The notes: a model not told the origin generated them from the sequence alone. DNA of 64,000 nt from Diphasiastrum complanatum (GCA_029204225.1 CM055100.1:31959645-32023644), one strand, 5' to 3'; positions 36,242 through 48,685 are shown, counted from the first letter of the stretch. Program-made: numbers and translations.

Positions 36242-37440
36242 TCACTTTCGGTTGGCTGGCTTGTTGTGAAAAATGGCCTTGGCTCGAGCTCTGTTCTCTT
36301 CATTTACTTGCTCCAATGTCATTCCTTTTGTTGCCAGAAAATAATTGTTCTTCTGATTATAGTCTTCTTGGAATGACAAGTTCAAATAACCCCCCATTCC
36401 TTGATTGCCCATTGGTGCGAGAGGGTTATCAAGTAATGTATTATTAACAAGATGCGTGTACCAACTATCCTCAGTCAGGATTTCAGACCTCTCGGCAGAA
36501 GGGACTATTAGTAAAAGGGCAGCATATGTATATTCGAGAAATTTTGCTTTAATATACAATTGTTGAACAGACAGAAGGGCATACGAAATAAGAGAAGCAA
36601 TATTTACATGGCTGTAAGTGTAATATGATTGTAGAATTTTGCAGTTGGGCAATTGATTCCTGAGCACTACTGATTTCGTTACTCAGCTTCGCATTACTAT
36701 TCTGGAGAGTAGATTGAATACGTCTCTCCTCCTGCAAAGTAGCCTACAGAGTCTGAATTTGTTGTTTAAGCGATATGTTTTTGCTTTCGAAGGCATTGGA
36801 TTGCTCCTGCATTTCTTCCAATACTTCGAGCGTAGCGTCCTGCCTTCCTTTTGCTTCTTCAAGCTCTATGTCCTTCCTTCTCAGCTCTGCTTGGGCCGCT
36901 TCAAGTTCTTTGCTTATATAGAACAGCTCAGCCTTTGTTTCGTTCAGCTCTGTATCCCTCTGGATTAGATCTGCTTGGACTCTTTCATACTTTGATCCAA
37001 GCTTCCTGGATACCTTCTCCAAGCTGGCAAGATGCTGAATAGCTGCCCACGTATCCGGCAGTAGTGTTCCAAAAATCTTTTGATATAATTCGGCATCGAG
37101 AATTGGTGCCTCGACGTCACTTTCACTGCCCTGCTGGTCATCAAGAAGCTATTCTGCTTCTTGTGGTGCTGGCTCTTGTGGTACATCACCCTGATTCTGC
37201 TCCTGATCAGTAGTGTCCTCCACTTTCACTTCCGCATCCCTATTTCCTTCTGTACTAGACAATGGCGTATATTGGGATGATGGCGAAGTCATTATCACCG
37301 AGCTCCCTTGACTTGATGATGATGATGTGGTTGCTATGGTGGTTGCTTTTGATATCTGCATTTGAGATTCAGCCTCTATTGATGGGGTTAGCTCTGGCAG
37401 CACTGGTGCAATCCTGATGTCCTCATGTACTGTTAGTACA
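36242..37440 (-). pseudogene. Gypsy post-integrase extension: low-complexity plus coiled coil
   Basis: The integrase frame continues past the core into a Ser/Thr/Gln/Glu-rich stretch (37440-37149), then, after a TAG that is one change from CAG, a sequence with heptad-like Leu/Glu/Lys pattern: EKVSRKLGSKYERVQADL, ELEAAQAELRRKDIELEEAK, VLEEMQEQSNAF (37022-36744). Another TAG from CAG precedes further coiled-coil text and, after a frame break, GMTLEQVNEENRARAKAIF and a stop at 36242. There is no membrane segment, so it does not look like an envelope-type protein. Its role is unknown; coiled coils in this position could mediate multimerisation or targeting. Confidence 0.55.
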
Positions 37441-38675
37441 CCAGCATGCATACTCAAAATTTTACATAAAATTCCATTTGCCCGCTTCGTAAGCCCATTT
37501 GCTTTTGGATTATATGGAGTGGTTTGGTGATGTGTAATAGAAAAATATGATAACATGGCTTCAATGGTCTGATTAAGGAAAGAGGTTCCCCTATCGCTAA
37601 CGAGTTCTAAGGGACAACCGTATCGCGTTATAATGTTTTGGAATAAAAACCTTGCTACAGTCTTAGCATCGTTCTTAATTGTGGCTTCGGCCTCTACCAT
37701 CTTGGTAGCATAGTCCGTGGCAACGAGTATGTAACAATGACGAGTTTTAAGCGTGATCGGTTTGATAGGTCCTACAAAATCTATCCCCCACTTCTCAAAG
37801 GGTGCTAAGGGAATAATTGGAGTAAGCGGCCAATGTGTTGTGAAGCTGGGTTTCCTCATCCTTTGGCATGCATCACATTTTTTAATGAATAATTTAACAT
37901 CTCTATAGACGGTAGGCCACCAATATTTAGCATTGAAAATTTTTTTTGCAGCGTTTTTAAGAGCATAGTGACCCCCTGAATCTTCCTCATGTAATGCACT
38001 TATTACAGCGGTCGTCTCGGTTGGTTCTAAACATCGGCGGAGACTATCGTCAGCTCCTAATTTATACAATATTCTATTTACAATCGTATAAGGTCCTATC
38101 TTAGAAAGAAAAAGAATTTTTTGTTGTTTATTAAAATGTTCAGGATATATCTGGTCTTGTAAGAAGTTAATAACGTCCATATAAATTGATGTTTTTGATT
38201 GGATACGCATTATATGTTCATCTGGAAATTCATCAGAAATGGGTTCTAATTGATTTTTTGTTTGGAGGCGGGATATATAGTCAGCATTTTGATGATTCTT
38301 TCCTTTTCTTAATTCTACTTCATAATTAAACTCATCTGATAATAATACCCATCTAGCTATTCTACCCGAAAGATCAGGTTTATTCACTAAATGTTTTAAT
38401 GCATAGTGATCTACGTGAAAAACAAAAGGGTATTCTAAAAGATAATGTCTAAATTTCTTTACTGAATAAATCATCCCCACTGCTTCTCGCTCTGTAGCGG
38501 AATAATTCTTTTCTGATGCAGCGAGTTGCCTACCCGCATAGTAAATTGGATAATCTATATTTTGGTCATCTTTCTGACTAAGCACTACACCTATCGCAAA
38601 CGATGATGTGTCTACATATACATGGAACTTTTTAGCCCAATATGGAGGTCTAACCCCAGTGGCTTCTGCTAATGA
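37441..38675 (-). pseudogene. Gypsy RNase H-integrase
   Basis: RNase H text (VYVDTSSFAIGVVLSQKDD, ATEREAVGMIYSVKKFRHYL, HVDHYALKHL) precedes an integrase with HHCC (H...GGHYALKNAAKKIF...CDACQRM), WGIDFVGPI, VATDYATKMVEAEA, ELVSDRGTSFLN and TTPYNPKANGLTKRANG. The final catalytic Glu, normally in ER after NG, is Lys here, a single G-to-A change, so strand transfer would be lost. Order and motifs are standard Ty3/gypsy. Confidence 0.85.
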
Positions 38676-38927
38676 CTATTTCAATTGATCAAAAGCTTGT
38701 TGATGGTCCTGTGTCCAATGGTACCCAACAAATTTTTTTAGTAAACTTGTTAAAGGAGTTACTATTATAGCATAATCTTTAATTATCCTTTGATAGTAAC
38801 CTACATGTCCTAGAAAACCTCTAAGCTCTCTTAAATTGGTTGGTTCCAATAATTCTAAAATCATTTTTATTTTTTTGATGTCGACTTGTATACCATCCTT
38901 CAAAGAGGATGCCTTCCCTCATCCCAA
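38676..38927 (-). pseudogene. Gypsy reverse transcriptase, C-terminal part (below copia-2)
   Basis: Reads VDIKKIKMILELLEPTNLRE and LRGFLGHVGYYQRIIKDYA, the thumb/connection region of gypsy reverse transcriptase. The part next to 38927 continues the frame that stops at 44427 across the copia-2 insertion. Confidence 0.85.
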
Positions 38928-38932
38928 AGTAA

Positions 38933-39184
38933 TGTTAGAAATCAATGATAAAATTCATTGTTATTGTTTACAATGCACATTAATGTTGACAACTGTCAAT
39001 AGTCGTAGGCTAGTCTATTAGTCTACTCGTAGGTTTTCTCTCTCTATTAGGGTTTAGGATTTATTTGTACATTTTACATTCTGTATGAGTTAGTGTGATA
39101 GAGTGACAGTACGTGTTCTTCTTCCGCCTTCTTGTGGTGATTGCTTATGGTGAATGCTTGATGTTGCATATCTAATTCTTGACA
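38933..39184 (+). repeat. 5' LTR of copia-2
   Basis: Begins TGTTAGAAATCAATG and ends TCTTGACA. Confidence 0.93.
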
Positions 39185-39197
39185 TGGTATTAGAGCA
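39185..39197 (+). other. Primer-binding site of copia-2
   Basis: TGGTATTAGAGCA directly after the LTR, one change from the usual TGGTATCAGAGC Met-tRNA site (C to T). Confidence 0.8.
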
Positions 39198-39732
39198 GCG
39201 ATAGTCCTGCGTGCCTGATCAGTGGATACAGCTTGTCACAAGCTCTGCAACGAAGTGAGAAAGTCCTTCATGGGAGGTGAAAGCTTGGAGAGACAAAAAC
39301 GGCTAGAAGAATTTCTTCTTTGGTGTATTTTGTAGGGTTGGAGCTCAAAATCATTAGTGGGGAACGAAAGCATAGTCCCGGAGGCATAAGAAAGGCCAGG
39401 GCAGCATCAGACAGATTGAAAATATGTTGAGTGGAAGAGATTTTTACAATACTTCCTAGTTATTGTGGTAAGTGCTATTTGTGTGAGAGGTTTGCCAAGA
39501 AATCTCTCATTTGTCTATTTGGAGTACCGCAAATCACACTAGACAGTGTCTAGTACTACCATTTAGAGTTAGAAGGCTTCATACTTTTCACATTACTGAT
39601 CTCTATCTTTTGAACGATCACACATTTCAAAATCTTTGTAAAGAGGAGGCGGCGTAGCCGCCGCGCTGAAGTGGGGAATCTAGAATATTCCCTCTGAAAG
39701 TTCTTGTATTCCCTCTATTTTTAATCTTTTTC

Positions 39733-39977
39733 GTACCAATATTGGATCGACGCGCCAGAGGTAGGAAAAATCTTGAGCAGTCGTACATCCGCGCGTCATA
39801 CAGATATAGCATATCCGTACCAATATCAGATCGACACGCCAGAGGTAAAGAAAACCAAGAGTAGTCGTACATTCGCGCGTCATACCGATATCACATATCA
39901 GTACCAATATTGGAGCGATGCGCCAGAGGTAAAGAGAATCCCGAGCAGTCGTGCACCCGCGCGTCGTACCGATATCA
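39733..39977 (+). repeat. 84-bp tandem repeats in the copia-2 leader
   Basis: Three units start with GTACCAATAT at 39733, 39817 and 39901. Shared blocks are CGCCAGAGGTA, GAGCAGTCGTAC and CGCGCGTC. Since 84 is a multiple of three, frames stay open through all units on both strands. Confidence 0.85.
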
Positions 39978-40031
39978 TGTGTACAACCAAAAATTTACAG
40001 TGTGAATAAATTTTGTGATCCAGACTCAGTA

Positions 40032-43000
40032 ATGGCAACTCTAAGCGAGTGTTTTTAATGAGTCAAGCAAATTGGAAGGTGCCGGCAACTATGCAGTTTG
40101 GAAATTCAAACTGAAGAATATTTTGATGGAAAAGGAGCTATGGGAGATCGTGACAAGTGAAGAGACAAGGCCAATGATTGAAGAAGATCAGCGAACATTT
40201 GATAAGAGAAGACGGAAGCCCAAAATGTCATCAACTTATCAGTTAGAGATGCAATTATTCCGTATATTTCAGATTCAGAAGGACCAAAAGAAGCGTGAGA
40301 TACATTGAAGGCATTGTTTGAAACGACAAATACATCTCGAATACTATTTTTAAAGACAAAGTTGCATACATTGCGGATGGATGATGGTGCAACTATTGCT
40401 CATCACATACTGAAGATCAAAGAGATCTGTGATCAATTAGCAGCAGTTGGAGAGCGAGTACAAGATTGTGAGATCGTGCAATTGACATTGAATAGTCTAA
40501 GTGAGTCACATCAGATGTTTGTGACGAGTATAGTCACAAGAGAAAATCTTCCAACCTATGAAGAACTAGGTGGATTGCTTTTGCAAGAAGAGCAACGTCA
40601 AGAGAACTTGATTCATTGTAACAGGAGCTATGATCAAGCTCTTGCATTTAGAGGATGAGGTGGAAGATTTGGCGGTGGAAAGTATCAATCGAGAGGAGGA
40701 AACTCAAGCTGAGGATCATTTCAACAATTTCATGAGCAAGTCAATGATAGTCCGAATCGAGGTAATTGGAATCAAGACCAAGGTCAAGGACGCGACTATT
40801 CAAGACAAAATAGACCTGGAAATTATAAGTACTGCAACAAACCTGGTCACTGGGAGCGTGAATGCTTCAAGAAACAGAAGGAGATGGAACAAAGAAAAGG
40901 CAAATGGCAAGCGGGAAATTATGCTGATCAACATCAATTTGATGACTATTATTATGAAGACAATTATACTGATCAATATCAATATGATGATGATCAATAT
41001 GAAGATGACATAGGTGAGAGTTCAAAAATTGTTCATTACAATATTAATGACAAGTGATGAAGCCAAGGATACTTGGTACATTGATAGTGGTGCATCCAAG
41101 CACATGACTTCAAGGAAAGAGTGGTTTTCAGAATTCAAGAAAACTGACAATGGTGATGAAGTTGGACAAGCTGATGGCAAATTGCTATCTGTTAAAGGAG
41201 TTGGAGTGGAACCAGTGAAGTTAGCCAACGGAAAAATAAAGCATATAAGCAATGTGCAATATGTACCTGGCTTAGCTAACAATCTACTATCTGTTGGGAC
41301 GATGGCTGATCAACAACTCAAGGTTGAGTTTGACAGTGACAAATGTCTTGTCAAAGACATTAAGAAAGTGATTGCTACAGGAGCTAGAGTCAACGGGAAT
41401 TGACTCTACAAATTGAATGCAAGATCTTTTACTCAAGCTATGATAAGCACTGTTGATAGTCGAAGTGATCTTTGGCATCAAAGGTTTGGTCATATCAGTG
41501 CTCAAAGCTTGCAAATCCTTAAAAGAGGTAATCTAGTTGTTGGATTGCCTGATATCTCTTTTGAAGGAAAAATTTGTGAGGGTTGCATTTTGGGAAAATA
41601 GCATAGAGAGAGATTTCCCAAAGATGGAGCAAGAAGAGCCAATGGAATTCTTGATCTTGTTAATAGTGATATGTGTGGACCAATACAAACTAGGTCCATT
41701 AGTGGTTGTTACTATTTCATCACATTCATTGATGACTATAGTAGACATATCTGGATTTATTTCATAAGCAAGAAATCTGATGCTTTTGCCAAGTTTAGAG
41801 AGTTCAAGGCTCTAGTTGAAAAACAAACAGGTTGTTATATTAAGACCCTTAGATCACATGGCGGTGGTAAGTATTTTTCAACAGAGTTTAAAAATTTCTG
41901 CAAGGATCAGGGGATCAAGAGACAAACCACTACACCCTATTCACCACAAAAAAACGGAGTTGCAGAACGGAAAAATAGATCCATTGTGGAGATGGCTAGG
42001 GCAATGCTTAAGAGCAAGGGTTTGCCAAATACTTTTTGGGCAAAAGCATGCAACACAGCTACTCAAATCGCTGTCCTACGAAGTCCGTGGAGGGTAAGAC
42101 ACCTTACGAAGCTTTTACTGGAAAGAAACCTAATGTTTCTCATTTACGAATATTTGGTTGTAATGCTTACGCTCATGTACCTGATGAAAAACGAAAGAAG
42201 CTGGATGCAAAAGCTGTTAAGTGTATTTTTCTTGGATATGATGAAAGAGCCAAGGCATACAGGATGTATGACATAGATGCACAAAAGATCGTGATTTCCA
42301 GAGATGCTACTTTTGATGAAATGGGTCAAAATGACCAAATAAAATTGACAATTGATCCCTTTGATGATAAAGCTAAAATGCAAGTGAAGAAAGAAGTTTG
42401 TGTCGATATGGAAGAGCCAATGGAAAAAGACAGAGTCAATAATGAGATTCCTAGGAGAGTGCCTAAGTGGTACTTGTCAGTAACAAGTGATGCTAATAAG
42501 GGAGATACTCCCGAATCAAGTGAGCAGGGAGAGCTTAGAAGATCAAGTAGAAATCGAAAACCTCCTACAAGATTAGAGATGAATCTAGCCCTAATGGGAT
42601 CTATGCTCAAGGCTCAGGAACCAAAAACTTTTGATAAAGCAAAGGAGCACAAGGAGTGGCGTGAAGCTATGGAAACATAAATGGAAGCTATATTGAAAAA
42701 TAGGACGTGGAACTTGGTTGAGCCACCTGATGGTAAGACACCTATCACTTGCAAATGGATATACAAGATCAAATATGGAGCTAATGGGCAGCTCAACAAG
42801 TATAAAGCACGGTTGGTTGCGAGAGGATTTGAGCAGCAGGAAGGTATTGATTTTGAAGAAACCTTCACACCCGTAGCTAAGATGGTAACTATACGTTCTA
42901 TCATTGCTATTTCTGCTTTCTATGGTTGAAAAAACTAGCAAATGGACGTTAAATCTGCTTTTCTTAATAGAGTGTTGGATGAAGAGGTGTACTTAGTACA

Positions 43001-44150
43001 ACCTCAAGGATTTGTTGAGCCAGGGAGAGAGCATCTCATTTGTGAGCTCAACAAAGCCATTTATGGATTGAAACAAGCACCGCGAGTGTGGTACTCTTGC
43101 ATTGATGAACCTTTCAAGCGAAGGGGAATGATAAAGAGTGATGCTGATCCCAATCTTTACATTCTAAGGCAAGATTCAGATATAGTGCTCACTGTGTTGT
43201 ATGTGGATGATTTGATTATTACAGGAAGTAATGCGAGCTTAATTGATGAAATAAAATCAGATCTTTCCAAAGCTTTTGATGTGTGTGATCTAGGATTGAT
43301 GCACTATTGTCTTGGCATTGAAGTATGGCAAAATGAAGACATGGTCTTTCTTACACAAAGCAAATATGCACGAGATTTGCTTTATAAGTTCAATATGCAA
43401 GATTGTAAGCCTTTGAGTACACCTATGGATGTCAACATGAAGCTTACTGCATATGATGAATATGAGAAAGTGGATGCTTATTTGTATAGACAGCTAGTGG
43501 GTAGTTTGATTTATTTGACACACACACAACTTGATATTTCTTATGCTGTTGGTGTTGTTAGTCAATTTATGCAAGATCCTAGTCAAGCACACTGGAAGTC
43601 TGCTAAACGTATTCTTAGATACATTCGAGGGACATTGAATTTTGGTTTGAAGTACAATCAGTCTGAAACGCCAATGTTGGTAGGTTATACAGATGCCGAT
43701 TGGGCAGGTAATATTGATGATAGAAGATCTACAAGTGGTCATACATTCAGTTATGGTACAGCTGCAATTTCATGGAGCAGCAAAAAGCAACCTACAGTAG
43801 TCTTATCATCGACGAAAGCTGAATATTGAGCACTCAGCAATGCTACACAAGAAGCGGTATGGTTACGAAGATTGCTTGTGGATTTAGGTCAACCACAAGT
43901 GGATGCGACTACTATATCTTGCAATAATCAAAGTTGCATTCACGTTGTCAAAAATCCAGTTTTACATGCTCGAACCAAGCACATCAAAATACACTACCAT
44001 TTTGTTCGAGAGAAAATTCTTGATGGAGCCATTGATCTTGTTTTTTGTAAATCTGAAGATCAAAAGGCAGATATTTTTACTAAGTCATTAGGTAGATGTA
44101 AATTTGAGAGGTTTCGTACTCTATTAGGGATAGAAAAATGTAATTTTATC
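40032..44150 (+). pseudogene. Copia-2 gag-pol
   Basis: ATG at 40032, then Gag after a one-base shift (GAGNYAVWKFKLKNILMEKE), zinc knuckle CNKPGHWEREC (~40830), protease YIDSGASKHM (~41080), integrase (LWHQRFGHIS; FIDDYSRHIWIYF; PQKNGVAERKNRS), the integrase C-terminal region (FGCNAYAHVPDEKRKKLD), reverse transcriptase (CKWIYKIKYGANGQLNKYKA, TFTPVAKMVTIR, YVDDLIITG near 43200) and RNase H (TDADWAGNIDDRRSTSGH, ADIFTKSLGR). Stops at 41401, 41599, 42678, 42927, 42936 and 43827 mostly fit CAG, CAA, CGA or TGG changed by a transition; frameshifts occur near 40300, 40655 and 42060. Non-functional. Confidence 0.88.
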
Positions 44151-44160
44151 ATTGAGGGAG

Positions 44161-44422
44161 TGTTAGAAATCAATGATAAAATTCATTGTTATTTTTTACG
44201 ATGCACATTAATGTTGACAGCTGTGACCAGCTGTCAATAGCCGTAGGCTAGTCTATTAGTCTACTCGTAGGTTTTCTCTCTCTATCAGGGTTTAGGGTTT
44301 ATTTGTACATTTTACATTCTGTATGAGTTAGTGTGATAGAGTGATAGTACGTGTTCTTCTTCCACCTTCTTGTGGTGATTGCTTATGGTGAATGCTTGAT
44401 GTTGCATATCTAATTCTTGACA
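44161..44422 (+). repeat. 3' LTR of copia-2
   Basis: Same ends as the 5' LTR, with an extra GCTGTGACCA-like 10-bp segment near 44220. Confidence 0.93.
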
Positions 44423-45440
44423 AGTAACACTTAGCTGGATGTAGTTTAAGAGATGTCTCTTGACATCTTCTCAATGTTTTATCTAATGCATCTAAATGGT
44501 TTTTAGTTGATGAATAGACACAGAAGTCATCCATAAAAATTTCTAAAAATTTTCTTAAATTTTTTTGAAAAATATTTGTCATCATACGTTGGAATGTGGC
44601 AGGTGCATTACAAAAACCAAAGGGCATTTACATATACGCGTACGTCCCCCAATCAGTGGTGAAAGTAGTCTTGGATCTATCTTCCTCTTTTACAAAAACT
44701 TGGTTATAACCTGAGAATCCATCTAAAAAGCTATAACGTTCATGACCAACTACCTGGTCAAGAATGGTATTTGTATACGGCAAAGGATGATAATTCTTTG
44801 TTGTAGCAGCATTCAGTTTCCTAAAATCTTGGCAACCTCTAATCTTGCCCGTCTTCTTCTTAGGTACTATAACTATTGGTGACACCCACTTGCTGCTTAG
44901 AACAGGATATATAATATCTGCTCTAAGACATCTATCTAATTCGTCTATTACTAATAAGGAGTACTTTGGATTCAATCTATATTGGCACTGCCTAACATGC
45001 ATTGTTTCCTGAATAAGATCTATTCTATGTTCGCCCCATTTAACTGGTATTCCTATTAAATCATCCATCGACCAAGCAAATTCGTTTTGGTATTTTTGAA
45101 AAAGCAATATATACTCTTCACGTTCCTGGTCCGATTGGTGATTATATATATTCAAAGTCTTACCTTTATTAATTTCTATTTCTACATAATCTGTTTTATC
45201 TACCCTCCCTTCGATCAGGCTTGCTCTGGTTCCACCCAGAACTTCTTTTGACTCGGATGTTATTTCTTCTTCCTCGTCAATCTCATAGCATTCTATGAAA
45301 TTGATCCATGATTCAGCAGGTCTAGCTAACTCCTCACCCCATCTCAAAAGGTGACCCCTATTGGACTGGCTGTGAGAATACCTGAAAAAAATATCTATTT
45401 GGTAGACCAATTTATAATAGCATCTGCTTGATATGACCAT
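44423..45440 (-). pseudogene. Gypsy reverse transcriptase, N-terminal part (above copia-2)
   Basis: Contains the linker after the second protease, LIQETMHVRQCQYRLNPKYS, SSKWVSPIVIVPKKK, CQDFRKLNAATTKNYHPLP, FLDGFSGYNQV and, after a TAA that is one change from CAA, MPFGFCNAPATFQRMM and the catalytic box IFMDDFCVYS. It is interrupted right after an AKCY motif by copia-2. The active-site Asp pair is present. Confidence 0.88.
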
Positions 45441-45938
45441 GGTCTTCCAAATAATATTGAATAAGGTGGCGTATCTACTGGATTTATGACAAGGAAATTC
45501 ATAACAAACATCTATGTCTCTATAATTACGTTAATACCTTTTAGCTCGCCTACTGGTATACATTTAGTTGCGTCTGCTAGATGGATTTCATGTGATAGGC
45601 TGTATCTGGTTTTCTAATCCTGATTCTTTAACCGTTGTTTTTGTTACTAAATTGATACTGGATCCTGAGTCTATTAGTATTCTATCTATAGTCTGATCTC
45701 CTATGATTGCACTAATTTCTGGAACTCCACAATCTCCTCTATCTACGTATTCTACTCTATTACTGTATGCAGCTATACTTAGTGTGACAAACCTTTTCCC
45801 TTCCTCAGTCCCTACTGACTGAAGCCCTTCTTCCTCCGAAGTATAGCTCGAGGAAGATGTAGGTGTCTCACCTTCGTACTTATCTTTTTCCCATGATATG
45901 GAAATTCTTTTATGACTTTTTCCTATCGGTGTCTCCAT
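45400..45938 (-). pseudogene. Gypsy second retropepsin-like domain
   Basis: VPEISAIIGDQTIDRILIDSGSSINLVT holds the DSGSS active-site motif. Downstream in a neighbouring frame are HLADATKC.PVGEL, then YSILFGRPWSYQADAII, the usual tail of gypsy aspartic proteases. The unit is preceded by a Ser/Glu-rich linker and is broken by frameshifts around 45590. Confidence 0.7.
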
Positions 45939-46534
45939 CTAGTCTCTGAAGGTAATCTCCTTCTTCTTCTAGTGGGTTATAACATCGGCCTGATAGAGCC
46001 ATGGTCGTCCTAATAACACTCTATATGATGATTGTCTCATAGTTTTTAATATAATATAAAAACCATAAGAAATTTATTGTGTCCAATATAAACTATAACC
46101 TGCGACAGTTCTCCTATCGGTGATCTTCTAGTTGTATCGGCTAACCTTAAATGTCTTAAGGTGGGTGCTATTCTATGATGAATGCCTAATTCATATGTTG
46201 TTTCTTCAGTCATTATATTTACACTAGATTCAGAATCTATGGGTACACTATCTAAGATGCAGCCATTAATTACTACCTGAATCTCTGGTTGGCCTTCGTC
46301 ACCGTAATTAACTAATCCTATGTTGACTACTAGTAACTTTGCTTTTCTTCTCTTTTTATTTTGCAAAAATTGCTTAATTTCTTTCTTATAATATTGGTTA
46401 TCGTCTAGTAACTGATTAAAAGTTATATTGGGCATTCTGGAAACAAGGTCTTCTACAATATTATAAGAATGGTTTCTAAGTGGCGATAGATCTCTAGGTA
46501 TCTCGCTACTTATAACTGGATCTGAAAATGTCAC
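45939..46534 (-). pseudogene. Gypsy first retropepsin-like domain
   Basis: QPEIQVVINGCILDSVPIDSESSVNIMT shows the same layout as the second domain with DSES instead of DSGS (a G-to-A change in the Gly codon), followed by LRLADTTRRSPIGELSQVIVYI and, after a frame break, LLGRPWLYQADVI near 46010. It therefore represents a separate, earlier protease unit in the polyprotein. Confidence 0.65.
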
Positions 46535-48198
46535 TTTTTTAACTTGTCTAGTTTCTTCGTCTAAAGCTTCTTAGCTTCTGAACTAATATCAACATCATAA
46601 TATTTTCCATTAGACTTATCAAGGTTTAATTCTTTATTACTAGGAGTTTTTACTAACTGTTTTGCGACCTTCGCTTTTTCTGTCGCGTTTTTCGCATTTT
46701 TTGCCTTAGTTTTCTTCTTATCTTTAAGAGTTAAAGAAGCTTTACTACTTCTTTTAGTTACTTTATTTATCTTTTCCTCTAAATTTGGCCATTGATGGTC
46801 TTGATCTAATAATTCAGACTCTACTTCTATCCTCTGAACTACGTTAGTCTTAGATGACCGAGGGTCGTCTTCCCTAGGCGAGTTTACAAACCTTGGTTTA
46901 GACCGTGGCTATTGTGGCTGAGGACATTTAGCAGTGACATGCCCTTCGCCTTTACAGTTAGCGCAAAGCGGCACATATCCTGCTGATCTCCTGGGTTCAG
47001 GGCAATCAGGCGAATAGTGACCCGGGGCTCCGCAATTGTAGCACGAACCCCTTACTTTGGTTGGTGGAGTAGAATCTCATATTCCGCCCCTTCACAAAAT
47101 AGTGTACTATTGAGTAGTACGCTATTTTGGTATATTGGTTTTTTGGTTAGTAGGAGTTTCAGTATAAGCTACCTCCTCATGATTATTAATCGGACAGAGG
47201 AATAGTTCATCTTCTAAATAGTTAGTCTGTAAACTGAGATAGTTGGTTTTAGAATGGCTTTCCTTCCCACAAGTGGTACACCAAACATTGGCGTTAGGCT
47301 TCACTTTCTTTCGCTTGTCTTTAACATCAGATATTTGGACTTTTAAATCACTCATTTCTTTTGTTAACAACTCAACACTTTTCCTTAATGGATCCATCTT
47401 TTAGGATTTCTCCATTCTTTTCTTTCTTTCTGAGTTTCTGTTTTTGGATTTTTTGTAAGAAGATTCTTCTTCTGATGAAGAAGAATAAGATGAATACTCG
47501 AAAGATTCTTCCACATCCACTGCATCAGATTCTGATTCAGACTCAGTAGATGTTTCAGATTCTTATGCTCATTTAAATTTGTGCTTTTTACTACTTTTTC
47601 TTTCATTTCTCAGTCTACGAGAAATTCGGGAAGTTTCATAATTTTTGGCAGAGGCGATGACATCTTCCAAGGAAGTCATCAAACTCTGTCAACAATAACG
47701 ATCCATTTTCTTAGGCAAGCCACCCAAGAACCATTCATTTTGCATAGGAACTGGATACTGGGCTCTTAACTTTCCTATTAAATTCTTAATCCTACGAGTA
47801 TATTTCCTAAGTGATTCCTTGGGCTTTTTCTCAATAGAGTTAAGCCGAGCCAACAATCTAGTGGAATATTCTATCTCCCTAAACTATTTAAGGAATGCTG
47901 CTTTTAAAGCGTTCCAAGTATTAACTGTTTCCGGTACTAATTGATTGTACCAAATCCTAGCCTGCTTCCGCAAAAGATCTGGCAAAATTCTAACTTTGTC
48001 CTCGTCCGTCTACTCTTTGTTTGCTATGGTAATGGATTCAAATTGCGACAAATAACTATCCGCATCTTCAGATGATGATCCCTTAAAGAAATTGTATCTG
48101 ATTTTTGTAGATGTGGGTGGCGCTGGATTAGCCATATTAACAGATGGTGGTGAACTAGATGAACTTGGAGGATCCGAATCTAAACTACGCTCAGACAA
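46535..48198 (-). pseudogene. Gypsy gag
   Basis: Starts at an ATG at 48198 (MSERSLDSD). A TAG at 48010 is one change from CAG. Continuing text includes LLRKQARIWYNQLVPETVNT (retrotransposon Gag core), a Ser/Glu-rich stretch, a degenerate knuckle CTTCGKESHSK (~47280) and two good CCHC knuckles, CYNCGAPGHYSPDC and CANCKGEGHVTAKC (47045-46925), then a Lys-rich linker into the protease. Several further stops and shifts disrupt it. Confidence 0.75.
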
Positions 48199-48685
48199 TC
48201 GTTCTGAAGAAGAAGATTTTGATTTTGAACTTGGTTCAGAAGTAGAATCAAACGAATCTGATTCAGGTGAATATGTAGAACTTGGTGTTTATGATGGTAA
48301 ACGGACTAGAATATATAAAATTCACAATGAATACTATAGCGACATAAGACATTTTGGTAAATTGGCATCCGGGAACACCAATGGTGAAACGATTTGGTCA
48401 AGGTCTACAATTGTAAAGATTACTTTATCTTTCAGGCTCTTCAGACATTAGGTAAACGGTAAGAACAAACAGCAACTAGCAAATAGATTCATCAAGCAGA
48501 ATTACATTGGCTAAACATTCTTCTTGATCAAACATAGAGTATTAGTTCTTATTGCAGAAAGCAAACAAAACAAAACATCAAAAAATCTCATTATCTGAAC
48601 ACATAGCTCATTCAGAATTGAAGGAAGTTCTGCTAAAAGTTATGCTTAACAACTTCGGCTAATTCCTTGCACCCATTAGTCAGAA

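Larger units (their letters stand above)
38933..44422 (+). mobile_element. Copia-2: Ty1/copia element inserted in the gypsy element
   Basis: 5490 bp with LTRs of 252 bp (38933-39184) and 262 bp (44161-44422), flanked by the target duplication agtaa (38928-38932, 44423-44427). The LTRs differ by about eight substitutions, nearly all transitions, and one 10-bp indel, so it is clearly older than copia-1. Coding is broken by several stops. Confidence 0.93.

Noticed and set aside
36242-37189. Envelope-like protein in the gypsy element
   Set aside because: No signal peptide or membrane segment; the sequence is coiled coil in frame with integrase.
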